A program made the position numbers and the translations under genes. Under the pieces are notes generated by a model. It saw only the letters and a list, made by a program, of their open reading frames with translations. It searched no databases and was not told where the DNA came from. Below, piece by piece: positions 1 to 9,771 of a stretch of 31,249 nucleotides of DNA. Numbering within the stretch: the first letter of the stretch is position 1; each line of letters begins with the position of its first letter. The stretch spans positions 1-31,249 of the forward strand of contig JALLBK010000148.1 in the NCBI GenBank assembly GCA_036940085.1. The letters run 5' to 3'. The stretch comes from Discostella pseudostelligera. Lineage: Eukaryota; Bacillariophyta; Thalassiosirophyceae; Thalassiosirales; Thalassiosiraceae.

Positions 1-95
1 TCACCATCACCATCCCATGACCATCGCTCGATCACCTACTACTTCTCACCTACGCCTTTCACCAACCACCATCGCCAATCTCGTACGCAAGCACC

Positions 96-2941
96 ATGAC
101 AAGCTTGGCGGAATCATCGGCGCCTTCATCATCATCAACATGGGTAGACCGATTACGCATGGTACCTATCGTACCCGATTCATTATTGGAGAAATCATCA
201 ATAGAAGATGGGGCATACTACAGCCATGCTGCTGCTGCGGTTGCGACGGTGACAGCAACGGTGCACCAGCGTAGTGACGCCACCGCAGACCAAACTCCAC
301 AAGCGTTGGAATTTAACATCGTATCCCTAAACATGTTAGCGGAGACATACGTATCACCCCGTTCACATCCTGGGTTGCCAGCCAGTTATGCCAATGTTGT
401 ATTTGACTCGACGAAACGACGAAAATTATTGGTGGACACTCTTGAACGATTTTGCAGTCCTCAGAAACACACCGGAGGTAGTAGCAAAGACAAGTGGGAT
501 GTAATTGCACTTCAAGAGCTTGATCTAGTCGAGCCCGATGATCCGATTCTCCCGGCATTCCAAAGATGGGGATATGAGGTTGTTCGGACTCCCAATGATA
601 AGCGGAAAGATTGCTGCGCTATTGTATTTGATAAGAGCAAATTTTCATTGATCGAATATGATGTGGTGAAATTCGATGATTTGGCATCATTGCAACATTC
701 TGTCAGTTCAAAGGGAGACGAAGATGATGTGACCAAAAAGTCCAGCAACTCACCACCCGAATTGACTGGATTGGTACGATCATTCTTACGAAGGAATTAT
801 GCCATCGTGGCACATCTAAAGTCCGTCGACACGAAGCAATCCGTCATTGTAGCGTCGGTTCATTTGTACTGGAATCCAGGGTTTGAGTATGTGAAACTTT
901 GTCAAGCAAAGTACTTGTTGGATAGAGTGGCCAAATTTGCAACTATTAAAGCGAGGAGTGGGGAGGGTTTAGAGCAAATACCACTGACGACAGATCGCAA
1001 GTCGTTGCTTCTGCCCACTGTCATCTGCGGAGACATGAATTCCAAACCAGGAAGTGTGGTGCATAGTTTATTTGTTAAACCTTCCGTCGACGCAAGAACT
1101 GTGGCGCCATGGAATTACTTTTGGGATCAAGACGAAGAGATTATGTATACAGAGGAAGAGAAGAATAGCACAAGGGATGACGAAAATGATAGGCAGGATG
1201 GAGTCGTCGCTGCAAAGTCGGACTCAACAAACGAAAGGGACGACGACCAAAAGAATGGTGTCAACGGGTACACTATGAATGGTCTTCCCTCTTACTGTGG
1301 CTTGACTGCTGCTGCTGCTGCTGATGATGATAGCTCTTGTCAAGGTGGCACCCATGAGCCCACCCAACAAAATCATCATTTAGAAGCACATGTTCAAATC
1401 GATGCTGAGTACGAGGGCCTTAGATCATCGCTTCTGGCGTGGAATGGTCTTCACAAACGAGCAATGGAAACCAGTTCGCCAATAAATAATTCTCTACCTA
1501 CNTATCGACGACGATGGTTTGAAAGCATCGCTTGCATGGAGCAAACTCCACCAACGAATTACTCCGCAGGATTATCAGCATTCAATACCCCCGTTGAAAA
1601 TAAAGTACATGCTTGATTACACATTGAATCGGTTCACGAGGTGAGTTGTTTTTTTCAACCTCGATATGACCTCTCCCCTCTCATCACGTTCCTCGCACTT
1701 TGTCTATCATAGGTGGCTGCGAATATTAGGCATTGATGCTGCACTAGAAACACTTGAAGAGGAAAAGGAACGCACTAGCGGGGGCGAAATGTAAGCCTTT
1801 CACAATAAACGTACCTCTAGAATTGCTGCAGAATACTAACTATTTTTGCTCGGTACAAATAATGCATTGAGTTATTAGCGCCTTATTTGATCACTGTAAA
1901 AGGGAACAACGAACACTCCTTACGACATCCTACAAACTTTTACTGCGAAAAGACTGTCCTCCTGGAGCATACCTGCTCGATCCAAAATCTACGTCTGATC
2001 TCGAGAAAGCCTTGCCTCGTCTCCTCCGAACTCATGGCGTCGAGTTATCGCCGCGCACATTTCTCACCCGGTGCGTTGTTTGCAATGGAGACATTCAGCG
2101 TGTTTTCACGGATGACGAGAAGAGATTGATATTCATGGAGCATGGTGCGCCTAATTTGATCGAGTCAAAAGAGAACGTGGAGGTCTTTAGATGTAATGGT
2201 TGCTCGCAAGGATATTGGTGGGATGATCGACCAAGTAGTTCAGCTTCACGTGTATTCAGTCAAGCGACAAATCTTCTAAGGCTATGTTTGCGTGGCGGTG
2301 TTAACTTGAAAGATGAAGCTGTCAATGAGGAAACGAAGAGGCGGGAGATGTTGGGTGCCTTTGACTTTGTTGATGTTGCGATGGAGCGCCAAAGCGAAGA
2401 ATGCCTTGCAAATGACTTCGACGAACTTTCTGTGATTAGTTGGCTGAGAGAGGAAAAAATGAGCAGTGCCTTCAATCTCAAAAGTGCATATGTACTAGGA
2501 GACACCACCATGGAGTCTTTACCGTTTACCAATGTGACAAATGATTTTGTTGGATGCCTCGACTATGTATTTTTCCAACAATCAGATTTGGATCTGAAAT
2601 GTACGCTGAATGTTCCTACATCCTTCAAGGATCTGAATAGTGACAGTTGTCGTCAAGGCCATTTGATTCCCAGTGACATCTGGCCGAGTGATCACATTGC
2701 GGTAGGTGCTCGATTCAGACTCATTCGAAACGTTTCCATCGATGAATGGGGTGAGAAGAGTGAAGCGCCCGATAGAACACCATCATCATCCAGCAATGGA
2801 ACCATGCAACATGCGCCAAGGTGCGGTTGTGGCTGTGTGCCCCGGATAATGTCCCTCTTTGAAATGGCCGAGCTGAGGAAGAAAGCTAAGGAAAAGAAAG
2901 CGGCCGAGGCAGCCTCTATGGAACAGACTAACAACAATTAA
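96..2941 (+). CDS. EEP-family (CCR4/Angel-like) nuclease with a nested Mut7-C RNase-like domain
   Basis: Proposed exons: 96-1640, 1713-1790, 1879-2941; about 894 residues if the ambiguous base at 1501 is not counted. EEP motifs are split. Before the insert are NMLAE, LQELD, HLYWNP and GDMNSKPGS (about residues 312-320). After it are LDYVFF (about 768-773) and SDH (about 811-813), so every catalytic signature of a Mg-dependent poly(A)/RNA nuclease or phosphodiesterase is present. Between them lies a Mut7-C domain (about 505-670): MLDYTLNRFTRWLRILGID, then RTLLT, then a zinc knuckle with CVVCN (606-610) and CNGCSQGYW (646-654). Introns are 72 and 88 nt; the second contains a TACTAAC branch site. 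ATG 96 is the first Met, but the window edge is close, so an upstream start is possible. An RNA decay or processing role is inferred. The specific EEP subfamily (CCR4, Angel, PDE12) is unresolved. Confidence 0.85.
1501..1501. other. Ambiguous base N that breaks the reading frame
   Basis: This is the only non-ACGT base in the window. Counted as a base, the frame upstream runs to a stop at 1614-1616 just before the Mut7-C start. If it is skipped, the frame reads LPTIDDDGLKASLAWSKLHQ and continues into the Mut7-C domain. It then meets the 1640/1713 splice junction in the right phase (FTR-WLR). An extra base call or assembly artefact is the simplest reading. Confidence 0.8.
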
Positions 2942-2957
2942 GTTGACTACGAGATTT

Positions 2958-5900
2958 CTATGGCGCCAATTTTGGACAAACAATCATATCGTCCTCTGTC
3001 ATACGATCATTGAGATTCAAATACTGCCTGACAACATCCTCTTCCTCGTCGTAGACACATTCAAAGCCAGCCTTTTCGGCGACGTGAATCATAGCTCCGT
3101 TCGTTCGCAACACCACTGCCTCTATGGCGTCAAGGCCTTCTGCCTTTGCATGCTCGATGAGATTACATAGTAGTTTCTCGCCAATTCCTTCACCTTTAAT
3201 TTTTACATGCAAACGATTACAATGTGAACAGTATGAGATGTGGAATCAATTATGCTCTATTTCTCTCTGGTACTCACCCTGATAGTCATCGGCGACTAAT
3301 ACTGAGAATTCTGCACTGTTCCCTCCGTGTTCTAAGGTTGATAGGTGAGCAAATAATTCGTTACTAAGTAAAAGCAATTGCGAACAAACGAACGAACCTT
3401 TCGTCAATCTCGCAGCTGCGACGAGTTTTTCCACGCTACGGCTATTATCTAACACAATCAAGGCAATATCTCGATCGTAATCGACATGGCAAACTCTGAT
3501 TAGCCTATCATGTGCGACGCTGCTCGACAATAATATAATGACAAAAGTGTAAGATCATATTGTATTTAATGGGAAAACCAAACTTGAAAACACATACCGA
3601 TCTTCATACTTGATATGAGAGATGAACCTGACAAGTACGACAAAGCGATGAGGATATAAGTGGGATAGTACAAGAAGACCGGTTCTACTTTGTAGCGGCC
3701 TCACCTTTTGTATACGCTATCCTCAGAAAGAAGTTTATGGAAGTCCACCACCAAAGGCTCATCTTCCGGCATGATCGGCCGAATTAGCATCGCTCTTCCT
3801 TTCTTACTCACAAATCGCTGTTCGTATTGGCTCGGATATGGACGAATTGCAGGTCGAATGGTGCTAGAGGCAGCTGGATGAAGGATGATACGAGCATCCA
3901 AAGCAACAAGTGTATCACCAGATGCAAGTAGAGGATTGATTTCCACCTCGGATATGTATTGCCACTTTTCCATCACCAAATGACTGAAATTTACTATCAA
4001 TTTCTCAAGGGCGGGAATATCCACTGCACTCTTTCCACGCACACCCTTAAGGGCGTTGTAAATTTTAGTGTTCGTCATCATGAGATGAGCAAGATTGGAG
4101 TTAAGAGGAGGAAGTGCCAAAGCCCGATCATTGTAGACTTCTACAAGAGTGCCACCAGATCCAAATAACATGACGGGTCCAAACTGTTCGTCTCCCGAAG
4201 CTCCTACGATCAATTCATACGAATCTCTTGCAAGAACAAGAGGCTGAACGGTGACTCCTTGAAAGTCGTCTTTCGAGAATTTACTTTCAACCGCTCTCTG
4301 AATGTCGATAAATGCATCCTGTACATCGCTCGGGGAGGTCAGGTTGAGTTTTACACCTCCTACATCAGTCTTGTGTGTTACAGTCGCCGAGTTGATCTTT
4401 AGCACTACAGGATATCCAATAGCATTTGCTGCAGCGATCGCTTCCTCGACAGTGTGAGCCAATATCGTCTCTACAGTGGGTATTCCATAGGCAGAAAGGA
4501 TTTCCTTTGATTCATACTCTGTGAGGAGCATTCTTCCAGAAGATTGGGCATTAGAGAGGATATAATCAGCTGTTTGACGTTCTGGATGCACCTCAACACA
4601 CCATCTTGGGCATTGGTATAGCTTTGAGTCATGAACGCAGTATAGTTAGAATTCAGAATACTATGCGATCGATGATATCCAGCACAATAATTCTTACTTG
4701 TGAAATATTGACCGAGTACTCGAACATAAACGAGAACATCTCAGCAGCACTGTCTGGGTAATCGTAGGTGGGGATACCAGCCTGATCCAAAATGTTTCGC
4801 CCAGCCAAAACTCCAGCTCCTCCCATCCATGATGCAAGAATTGGTTTTGTTCCCATGATTTTCTTTGATACCTCAGCAATGCGTCGTGCAGTTTCAGTCG
4901 GATCAGTCATGCTCTGAGGAGTTAAGACAATGAGGATGCCATCTGAATACTCATTTTCTGCCGCGATCTCAATGGCCTTGGCGTATGTGTCTGGGGTTGC
5001 ATCACCTAGCAAATCAATCGGGTTCGCATGGCTCCAATGCGGAGGTAAGAGCTGATTAAGCTGTTGCATTGTTCTTTCACTTAACCATGCTAACTGTCCA
5101 CCACTACCAATAAGAGCGTCTGTAGATATGACTCCAGGACCGCCTGCGTTGGTAACAATAGTCAAATACTTCCCCTTGGGCCTCGGCTGCTTGCCTAACA
5201 ATTCAACGATCTCGAATACTTCTCGAATCTTGTTAACTCGAAGTACACCGCATCTCCTGAACGCTGCATCCAGAACATCGTCTCTACCAGCCAGACTCCC
5301 TGTGTGTGATGCTGCCGCTGCCGCAGCTTGTTCGGTTCTCCCAGGCTTAATGACAATAATCGGCTTCGTCATGGCAACCTCGGACGCGGCCGACATGAAA
5401 CTCCTTGCATCACCAATCGTTTCCATGTATATTGCAATTGCCTTTGTATTTGGATCATCCCCGAGGTAGTATATCAAGTCACCCCACGACACATCCATCA
5501 TACTTCCAATCGATATGAACGCCGAGAAGCCAACATTTGCCTGGAGACTCCAGTCAAGGATCGACGTGCACTGGGGGCCGAAGAGAACGATGGCAAACAT
5601 TGTTACATCGTTATAGGGATAAAAGTTTCATCAATTTGCGGTTAGACAATCATCTCTTACCATAGCTCCCGATTGGCTGATAAAGGCGACGTTGCCAGGT
5701 TTCGAAATATTGGAGGCAAAAGTTGCATTTAGGCCACTAATTGGATTCTTTGATTGAGCGTTCAGGTGTCAGCACGTTAAATGACATTCATGCTAAAACA
5801 ACCTAATCTCTGCAGACTGCAGACCAAGACGACTTCTCACCATGACACCTAAGCAGTTTGGACCAATAACTCGCATGTTGCCACCTCGGGCGATTTCCAT

Positions 5901-6433
5901 GATTTCATTTTCGAGTACGGCTCCATCAGGGCCGGTTTCTTTGAATCCAGCCGAGATTATTATCGCACCCTTGACGCCGACGCTTACACAATCACGCATC
6001 ACCTAGAGTTTGATAATGATCAATGGTTGAACAATGGGAAAGACTTGTTTACAAAACAGCGAAGTGCATAAACTCAAATCCAACTCACATCTTTCACTGC
6101 TTTCGATGGGACAGCAATAATGGCCAAATCGATCCCCTGTTCAGGTATGTCTTGCATCCTCTGGTACGATCGAATACCAAAGACATTTCCCTTCAATTTT
6201 CGTGGGTTATTATTCACCGGATATATCGTCCCACCAAATGGGCTGGTTAATAGATTCCACAGTATAGTTTTGCCAACGCTGCCCTCCTTCTCGCTCGCCC
6301 CGATGAGCGCCACAGACTTTGGACGAAAGACGGCATCGAGAGGACGTTGTTGGAAGTGTTTCCAAAAATCGTGAGCGTAAGATGATTTGGACGAATCACG
6401 ACGATGCAACGGTGGTGGTGATGACGAAGACAT
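2958..6433 (-). CDS. ADP-forming acyl-CoA (acetyl-CoA) synthetase fused to a C-terminal GNAT acetyltransferase (PatZ/Pat-like architecture)
   Basis: Proposed exons in gene order: 6433-6089, 6002-5841, 5747-5661, 5570-4698, 4621-3705, 3627-3598, 3519-3398 (acceptor could be at 3522), 3331-3278, 3193-2958; about 941 residues. Domain order: CoA-binding Rossmann domain ([15 protein letters not shown], about 40-54; GPNCLGVM), succinyl-CoA-ligase-like domains with the phospho-histidine segment SHTGSLAG (about 286-293), ATP-grasp domain ([20 protein letters not shown]) and GNAT domain (about 770-941) with QGEGIG (863-868) for acetyl-CoA. Family knowledge: such proteins convert acetyl-CoA, ADP and Pi to acetate and ATP, and the bacterial Pat versions acetylate protein lysines. 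The histidine is retained here, so an active ligase is plausible. The 66-nt intron (3332-3397) has an atypical GTTCGT donor and no in-frame stop, but removing it restores the normal GNAT spacing. No obvious targeting sequence. The stop is 16 bp from that of the convergent EEP gene. Confidence 0.88.
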
Positions 6434-6733
6434 TGATTGAGCTATTCAATCCTTTTGTTGTTGATGATACTTTTATCTGTAGTTCAGCTTTATGAGTGAA
6501 GGTGGGGTAGGAGTGGTAATGGATGGAAGAGATGTGAGTGCCGAGCGACGACGATGAGAACGCTGAACTTGTGGTGTCGATGGAGAGAGAACCCGAGCCC
6601 GGCCGAATCTTTAATCTTTGTGTAACCATTCATTTGGATGTGCCGATGAGGAAGTCAGGGTCTCGGTAGTACCATACCGTAGGCTGCAGGTTGCAGCAAG
6701 CAATTCTTTACAAGATTTACGTACACTGCAGAA
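6434..6733. other. Intergenic gap upstream of the acyl-CoA synthetase-GNAT gene
   Basis: 300 bp between the 3' end of FNR and the ATG of the next minus-strand gene. I see no recognisable RNA gene or repeat. Short open frames here have no family signature. Confidence 0.5.
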
Positions 6734-8200
6734 CTAATAGACTTCCACATGCCACTGATCGTTCTTCTTCAACTCACTCAATTTCTCACTCCACACCACG
6801 CTCTGACTTCGAGCCACAGCTTCCAACGTGTCTAAAATGGGTGGCATCATGCCCTTCAATCCACAAAAGTAAACGTGTGCACCAGCATCTAATCTATCGA
6901 ACAGTTCTTTTCCATTCTGGGCAATTACGTGCTGAACATAAAGCTTGCCACCGTCGACTGAGTTGGTCATCTCGCGTGAAATGGCATAGTCGATTTTCAG
7001 TTTGCCAGGAGCAGCTGTGGTGTATTGAGAGGTTGGTCATTAGTGCATACAACCCAAATAAGAAATATTCGACACGTCTTGTATCGTCAGAAACTGCGTG
7101 CACAACTCACCATTCTTCACCATGAAATCAAACTCTTCATCATACAACAGTCCGCCACTGACCGGCACTCCCAAAACCAACCACGCACTACCACCAAACA
7201 TATGCCTCGCCAATGTGTTCTCCATAAATAATCTGTGCAAAAAGCCCCGGAATGGCGCGATACCAGTGCCAGTTGCAATCATAATCACATCTTTCGTGGG
7301 ATCTTTGGGGAGCAACATCGTCTTCCCTACCGGACCGGCGACACTAACTTCATCCCCCGGTTGGAGGTTGCATAGAAAGTTGGAGCATACTCCCTGTTTG
7401 GACGGATCCTTCTCGCCAGTGCTTGGATCAATATATTCGGCACGACGAACGCATAGGCTGATGGTGTTTCCGTCCAATAGATCGCCATAACGGGTGGAGG
7501 CAATTGAATACAGCCGAGGTTTGTGCTTCCGACCATTGGAAGCATCAATACCGGGAGGAATGACGCTAAGTGATTGTCCTGTTGTATTTGCAAGAGAAAT
7601 AATGGTATATGAGAATTGAGAATTGGCTTGAATGGCGACCTCTCTTCGTCGACTGATTCTCGATACATCAAGATCACTTTGTACGGCATTGCGAAGCGAC
7701 ATGACGACAATCGGGCTGATGCGCGACAATAATAATTTCTCACCTTCGACATAGTGGAATCCAGCAGGAAGTTTCATAACGACATGTTCAATATCCCCCG
7801 GGGCATCATCACTAATGAGCTTGGTCCGTCCAAGTACTGTCGCGGTGACGGGTGCTTGGGGCTTGGCGAAATTGAGCGGCAGTTCTCCATTCGAATCAAG
7901 ATATTCCAGAAAGTGCTGTGCTACCTTAATCTCCACACCCGCCGGTGGAGCATCGACAATGTTGGTAGGTGCCGATGAAAGAAATGTATATGCCGCCCCG
8001 CTAGCAATGCGATCTTTGAGATCATTCGTCCCTTGCAATTTGCCACACTCGTTGGGATCGAAGATGGAAAGATCGCCTGGAGATTTGATGCTCACTCCGG
8101 CGCCAGCGTTTTTGATGCGATCTGGCGATGTGGTGGAGAAGGCAGATATGCCATTATTTGTGAGTGAGGCTAAGAGTATGCCGAGGTAGATGAGTCTCAT
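6734..8200 (-). CDS. petH: Plastid ferredoxin-NADP+ reductase (FNR)
   Basis: Proposed exons: 8200-7744, 7578-7111, 7014-6734; about 401 residues. Transfers electrons from reduced ferredoxin to NADP+ at the end of photosynthetic electron transport in the stroma. Visible motifs: FAD-binding RLYSIAS (174-180) and GVCSNFLCNL (215-224), NADP-binding GTGIAPFRG (256-264), YFCGLKGMMPPI, and the FNR C-terminus WHVEVY. The N-terminus MRLIYLGILLASLTNNGISA is a signal peptide followed by FSTTS, a bipartite plastid presequence with Phe at the cleavage site. ATG 8200 is chosen because it begins that signal peptide; the frame is open upstream to 8551 but reads as leader sequence. A leader segment (SPGDLSIFDPNECGKLQG) precedes the catalytic domain and recurs in the next gene upstream. 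Intron 1 (165 nt) has no in-frame stop and is a multiple of three. Confidence 0.95.
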
Positions 8201-8908
8201 GGTCGAGATGGTAAAGAACCTATTGCTATGGCCGTTGTGTTGGAGGTATGAGTTGGAGTGGGTGGAGAGGGCCAGAAGATGGAGATCAAGGTCGGCCATG
8301 GTCATGGTGATGGTTGATGTAGCATGCCGCAGCCCGCCGCGCAGCGGCAGCAGTGGATGGCGGTGGCGGCCGGCACCAGCCACCTGCTGCAAAGATGATG
8401 CTGTCTGATTTACGTGCGAAGGAATAGGTATTGAATCTTTGGGACAGCTGCCGTCTGTCCTCGTTGCTCTCTTTCCTCCCGCCAAATCTAGGCACAATTC
8501 CCTTCCCGCCAAAATGCCACGTGTAAGGGCTTTGGATCGAAGAAGGAGCATAGCAGTACGAGGAATGACGACATTGATGGGGTGGCGAAGCGTGCTACTT
8601 ATGGATCAAATGAAATACTACTTCCGTGTATGCTTTGAAAGCAATGCTTATTCTCAATGATGTTATTGGTCTCCGTTGTTTCCAACACAAGGATTGAGTA
8701 GGTGGTATGATATTATGAGGCAGACACGACTTTTCGGGTAAGGAAATAGATACTTCGTCTGCTTCCACATAGAGCTCCACAATAACCGACAATACAATGA
8801 CATTCATCACATAACCATTCCCCCAACGATTCAGGCATGGAATCAATCGAAGTAGTCACTTCATTATTGTTTCGAATTCACTTCCTCCCATTGATTGTTT
8901 ACATAATA
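8201..8908. promoter_or_regulatory. FNR upstream region
   Basis: 708 bp between FNR and the leader-paralogue gene. It holds two CCCGCCAAA sites (GGCGGGA-type on the minus strand) near 8478 and 8504. The second is directly followed by TGCCACGTGTAA (8515-8526). On the minus strand, facing FNR, this reads TTACACGTGGCA, four bases, GGCGGGAA. No RNA gene or transposon is recognisable. Confidence 0.5.
8503..8526 (-). promoter_or_regulatory. Composite ACGTG box plus E2F-like site, facing FNR
   Basis: On the minus strand the element reads TTACACGTGGCA, then TTTT, then GGCGGGAA, about 300 bp upstream of the FNR ATG. The same two boxes in the same order and orientation occur at 20080-20107, seven bases apart. 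CACGTGGC is a typical core for plant-type bZIP/bHLH factors and GGCGGGAA for E2F/DP; binding here is inferred. Confidence 0.45.
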
Positions 8909-9400
8909 TTAGTATTGGGACCGCCCCTGACCTCGCACTCTAGAATCCATTTCCCCAAGCACTTTTGTTAAATTCGTAGTGATTTTTTGGGCTTTTGTTT
9001 CAGCTGCTGTAGGGATGATGGGTGGAGATACACCTCTGATTCCACCTGAGGAGGGAGCATCATCATCCCCACCACCTCCTCCTCCTCCTCCTCCTCTAAA
9101 CGATGCACCAAGTTGTACGCGCTCCATGAGAGTACTCGATCCTTGCAATTTCCCATTCTCGTTGGGATCGTACAAGCAAAGATCCCCTGGTGGTAATGTT
9201 GTTAATCCATCCCCCGCCTTTTTGATCCGGTCGTTATCAAGCGATGATTGCAGATGTGTTGATGGGCCACGATGGTGCGACGCCCGTGACGACCATGACG
9301 TTCCTGGCGACGACAACGACAAGGCCGGCAAAAATGCGCTACCTGTGATTGCCCCGAGAGCAAGCGCTGCGACAGTGAAGATGACAATGAAATGATTCAT
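8909..9400 (-). CDS. Small plastid-type protein homologous only to the FNR leader segment
   Basis: 163 residues, no intron needed. ATG 9400 starts MNHFIVIFTVAALALGAITGSA followed by FLPALSLSS, a signal peptide plus plastid-type Phe junction; the frame is open further upstream to 9577. The mature part, DRIKKAGDGLTTLPPGDL then CLYDPNENGKLQG, matches the segment between the presequence and the catalytic domain of the neighbouring FNR, about 24 identities over 45 positions by eye. No FAD or NADP domain follows. Instead there is a run of nine Gly, an acidic patch and a charged tail ending RGQGRSQY. Same strand as FNR, 708 bp upstream of it, so a partial tandem duplication is likely. Function unknown; it could compete for or share whatever the FNR leader binds. 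An unseen downstream exon cannot be excluded. Confidence 0.65.
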   Translation of the reverse strand: MNHFIVIFTVAALALGAITGSAFLPALSLSSPGTSWSSRASHHRGPSTHLQSSLDNDRIKKAGDGLTTLPPGDLCLYDPNENGKLQGSSTLMERVQLGASFRGGGGGGGGGDDDAPSSGGIRGVSPPIIPTAAETKAQKITTNLTKVLGEMDSRVRGQGRSQY

Positions 9401-9771
9401 ATCGTGAATGGTGGTCGGAGGAGGCGACGACGGCAACGACGAGCGACGTCTTTTGCCAATAAATGGTGTCGTCGGAGGATATTGGATATTGTGGATATGG
9501 ATTTCGGAGTGGCTGGTTATGGTTATGGTTGATATTGATAGTGGTTGTGTGGACGAGAGGTGTGTGGTGTCAACCACTGTAGGCTACGTAGGAATCAATA
9601 TCAGTAAAATCGGGTATTTGGTGCAAAGTGGCAAAACTAAACCACAACTGAGACGATACGATAACATCAGTCTCTACAATATCCCTATGGGTCCATCGCG
9701 AGCAACGACATGTTCCGATTTATAAATGAATAGTTTTGGTATGAAGCGCGCATACAGACCTTTATTCTCCA
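9401..9771. other. Intergenic gap upstream of the FNR-leader paralogue
   Basis: 371 bp between the EAPP stop and the next minus-strand ATG. The only item noted is CTATCAATATCAACCAT on the minus strand (9526-9542), which recurs with one mismatch upstream of the permease gene. Nothing else recognisable. Confidence 0.4.

Noticed and set aside
96..1616. First gene read as a truncated nuclease pseudogene ending at 1614-1616
   Set aside because: The stop depends on counting the N at 1501. Without it the frame, splice phases and both domains are intact.
3701..4591. Separate ATP-grasp gene starting at 4591
   Set aside because: The apparent start is a GTG inside an exon. The frame continues upstream to a good splice acceptor at 4622-4623 and joins the CoA-ligase part in phase.
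8201..8551. FNR starting at 8551 with 117 extra residues
   Set aside because: The extra part is low-quality leader sequence, whereas Met at 8200 starts a clean signal peptide with a plastid-type Phe junction.
9061..9096. CTC/TCC run as a microsatellite of interest
   Set aside because: It encodes the glycine run of the FNR-leader paralogue in frame and is a common low-complexity tract.
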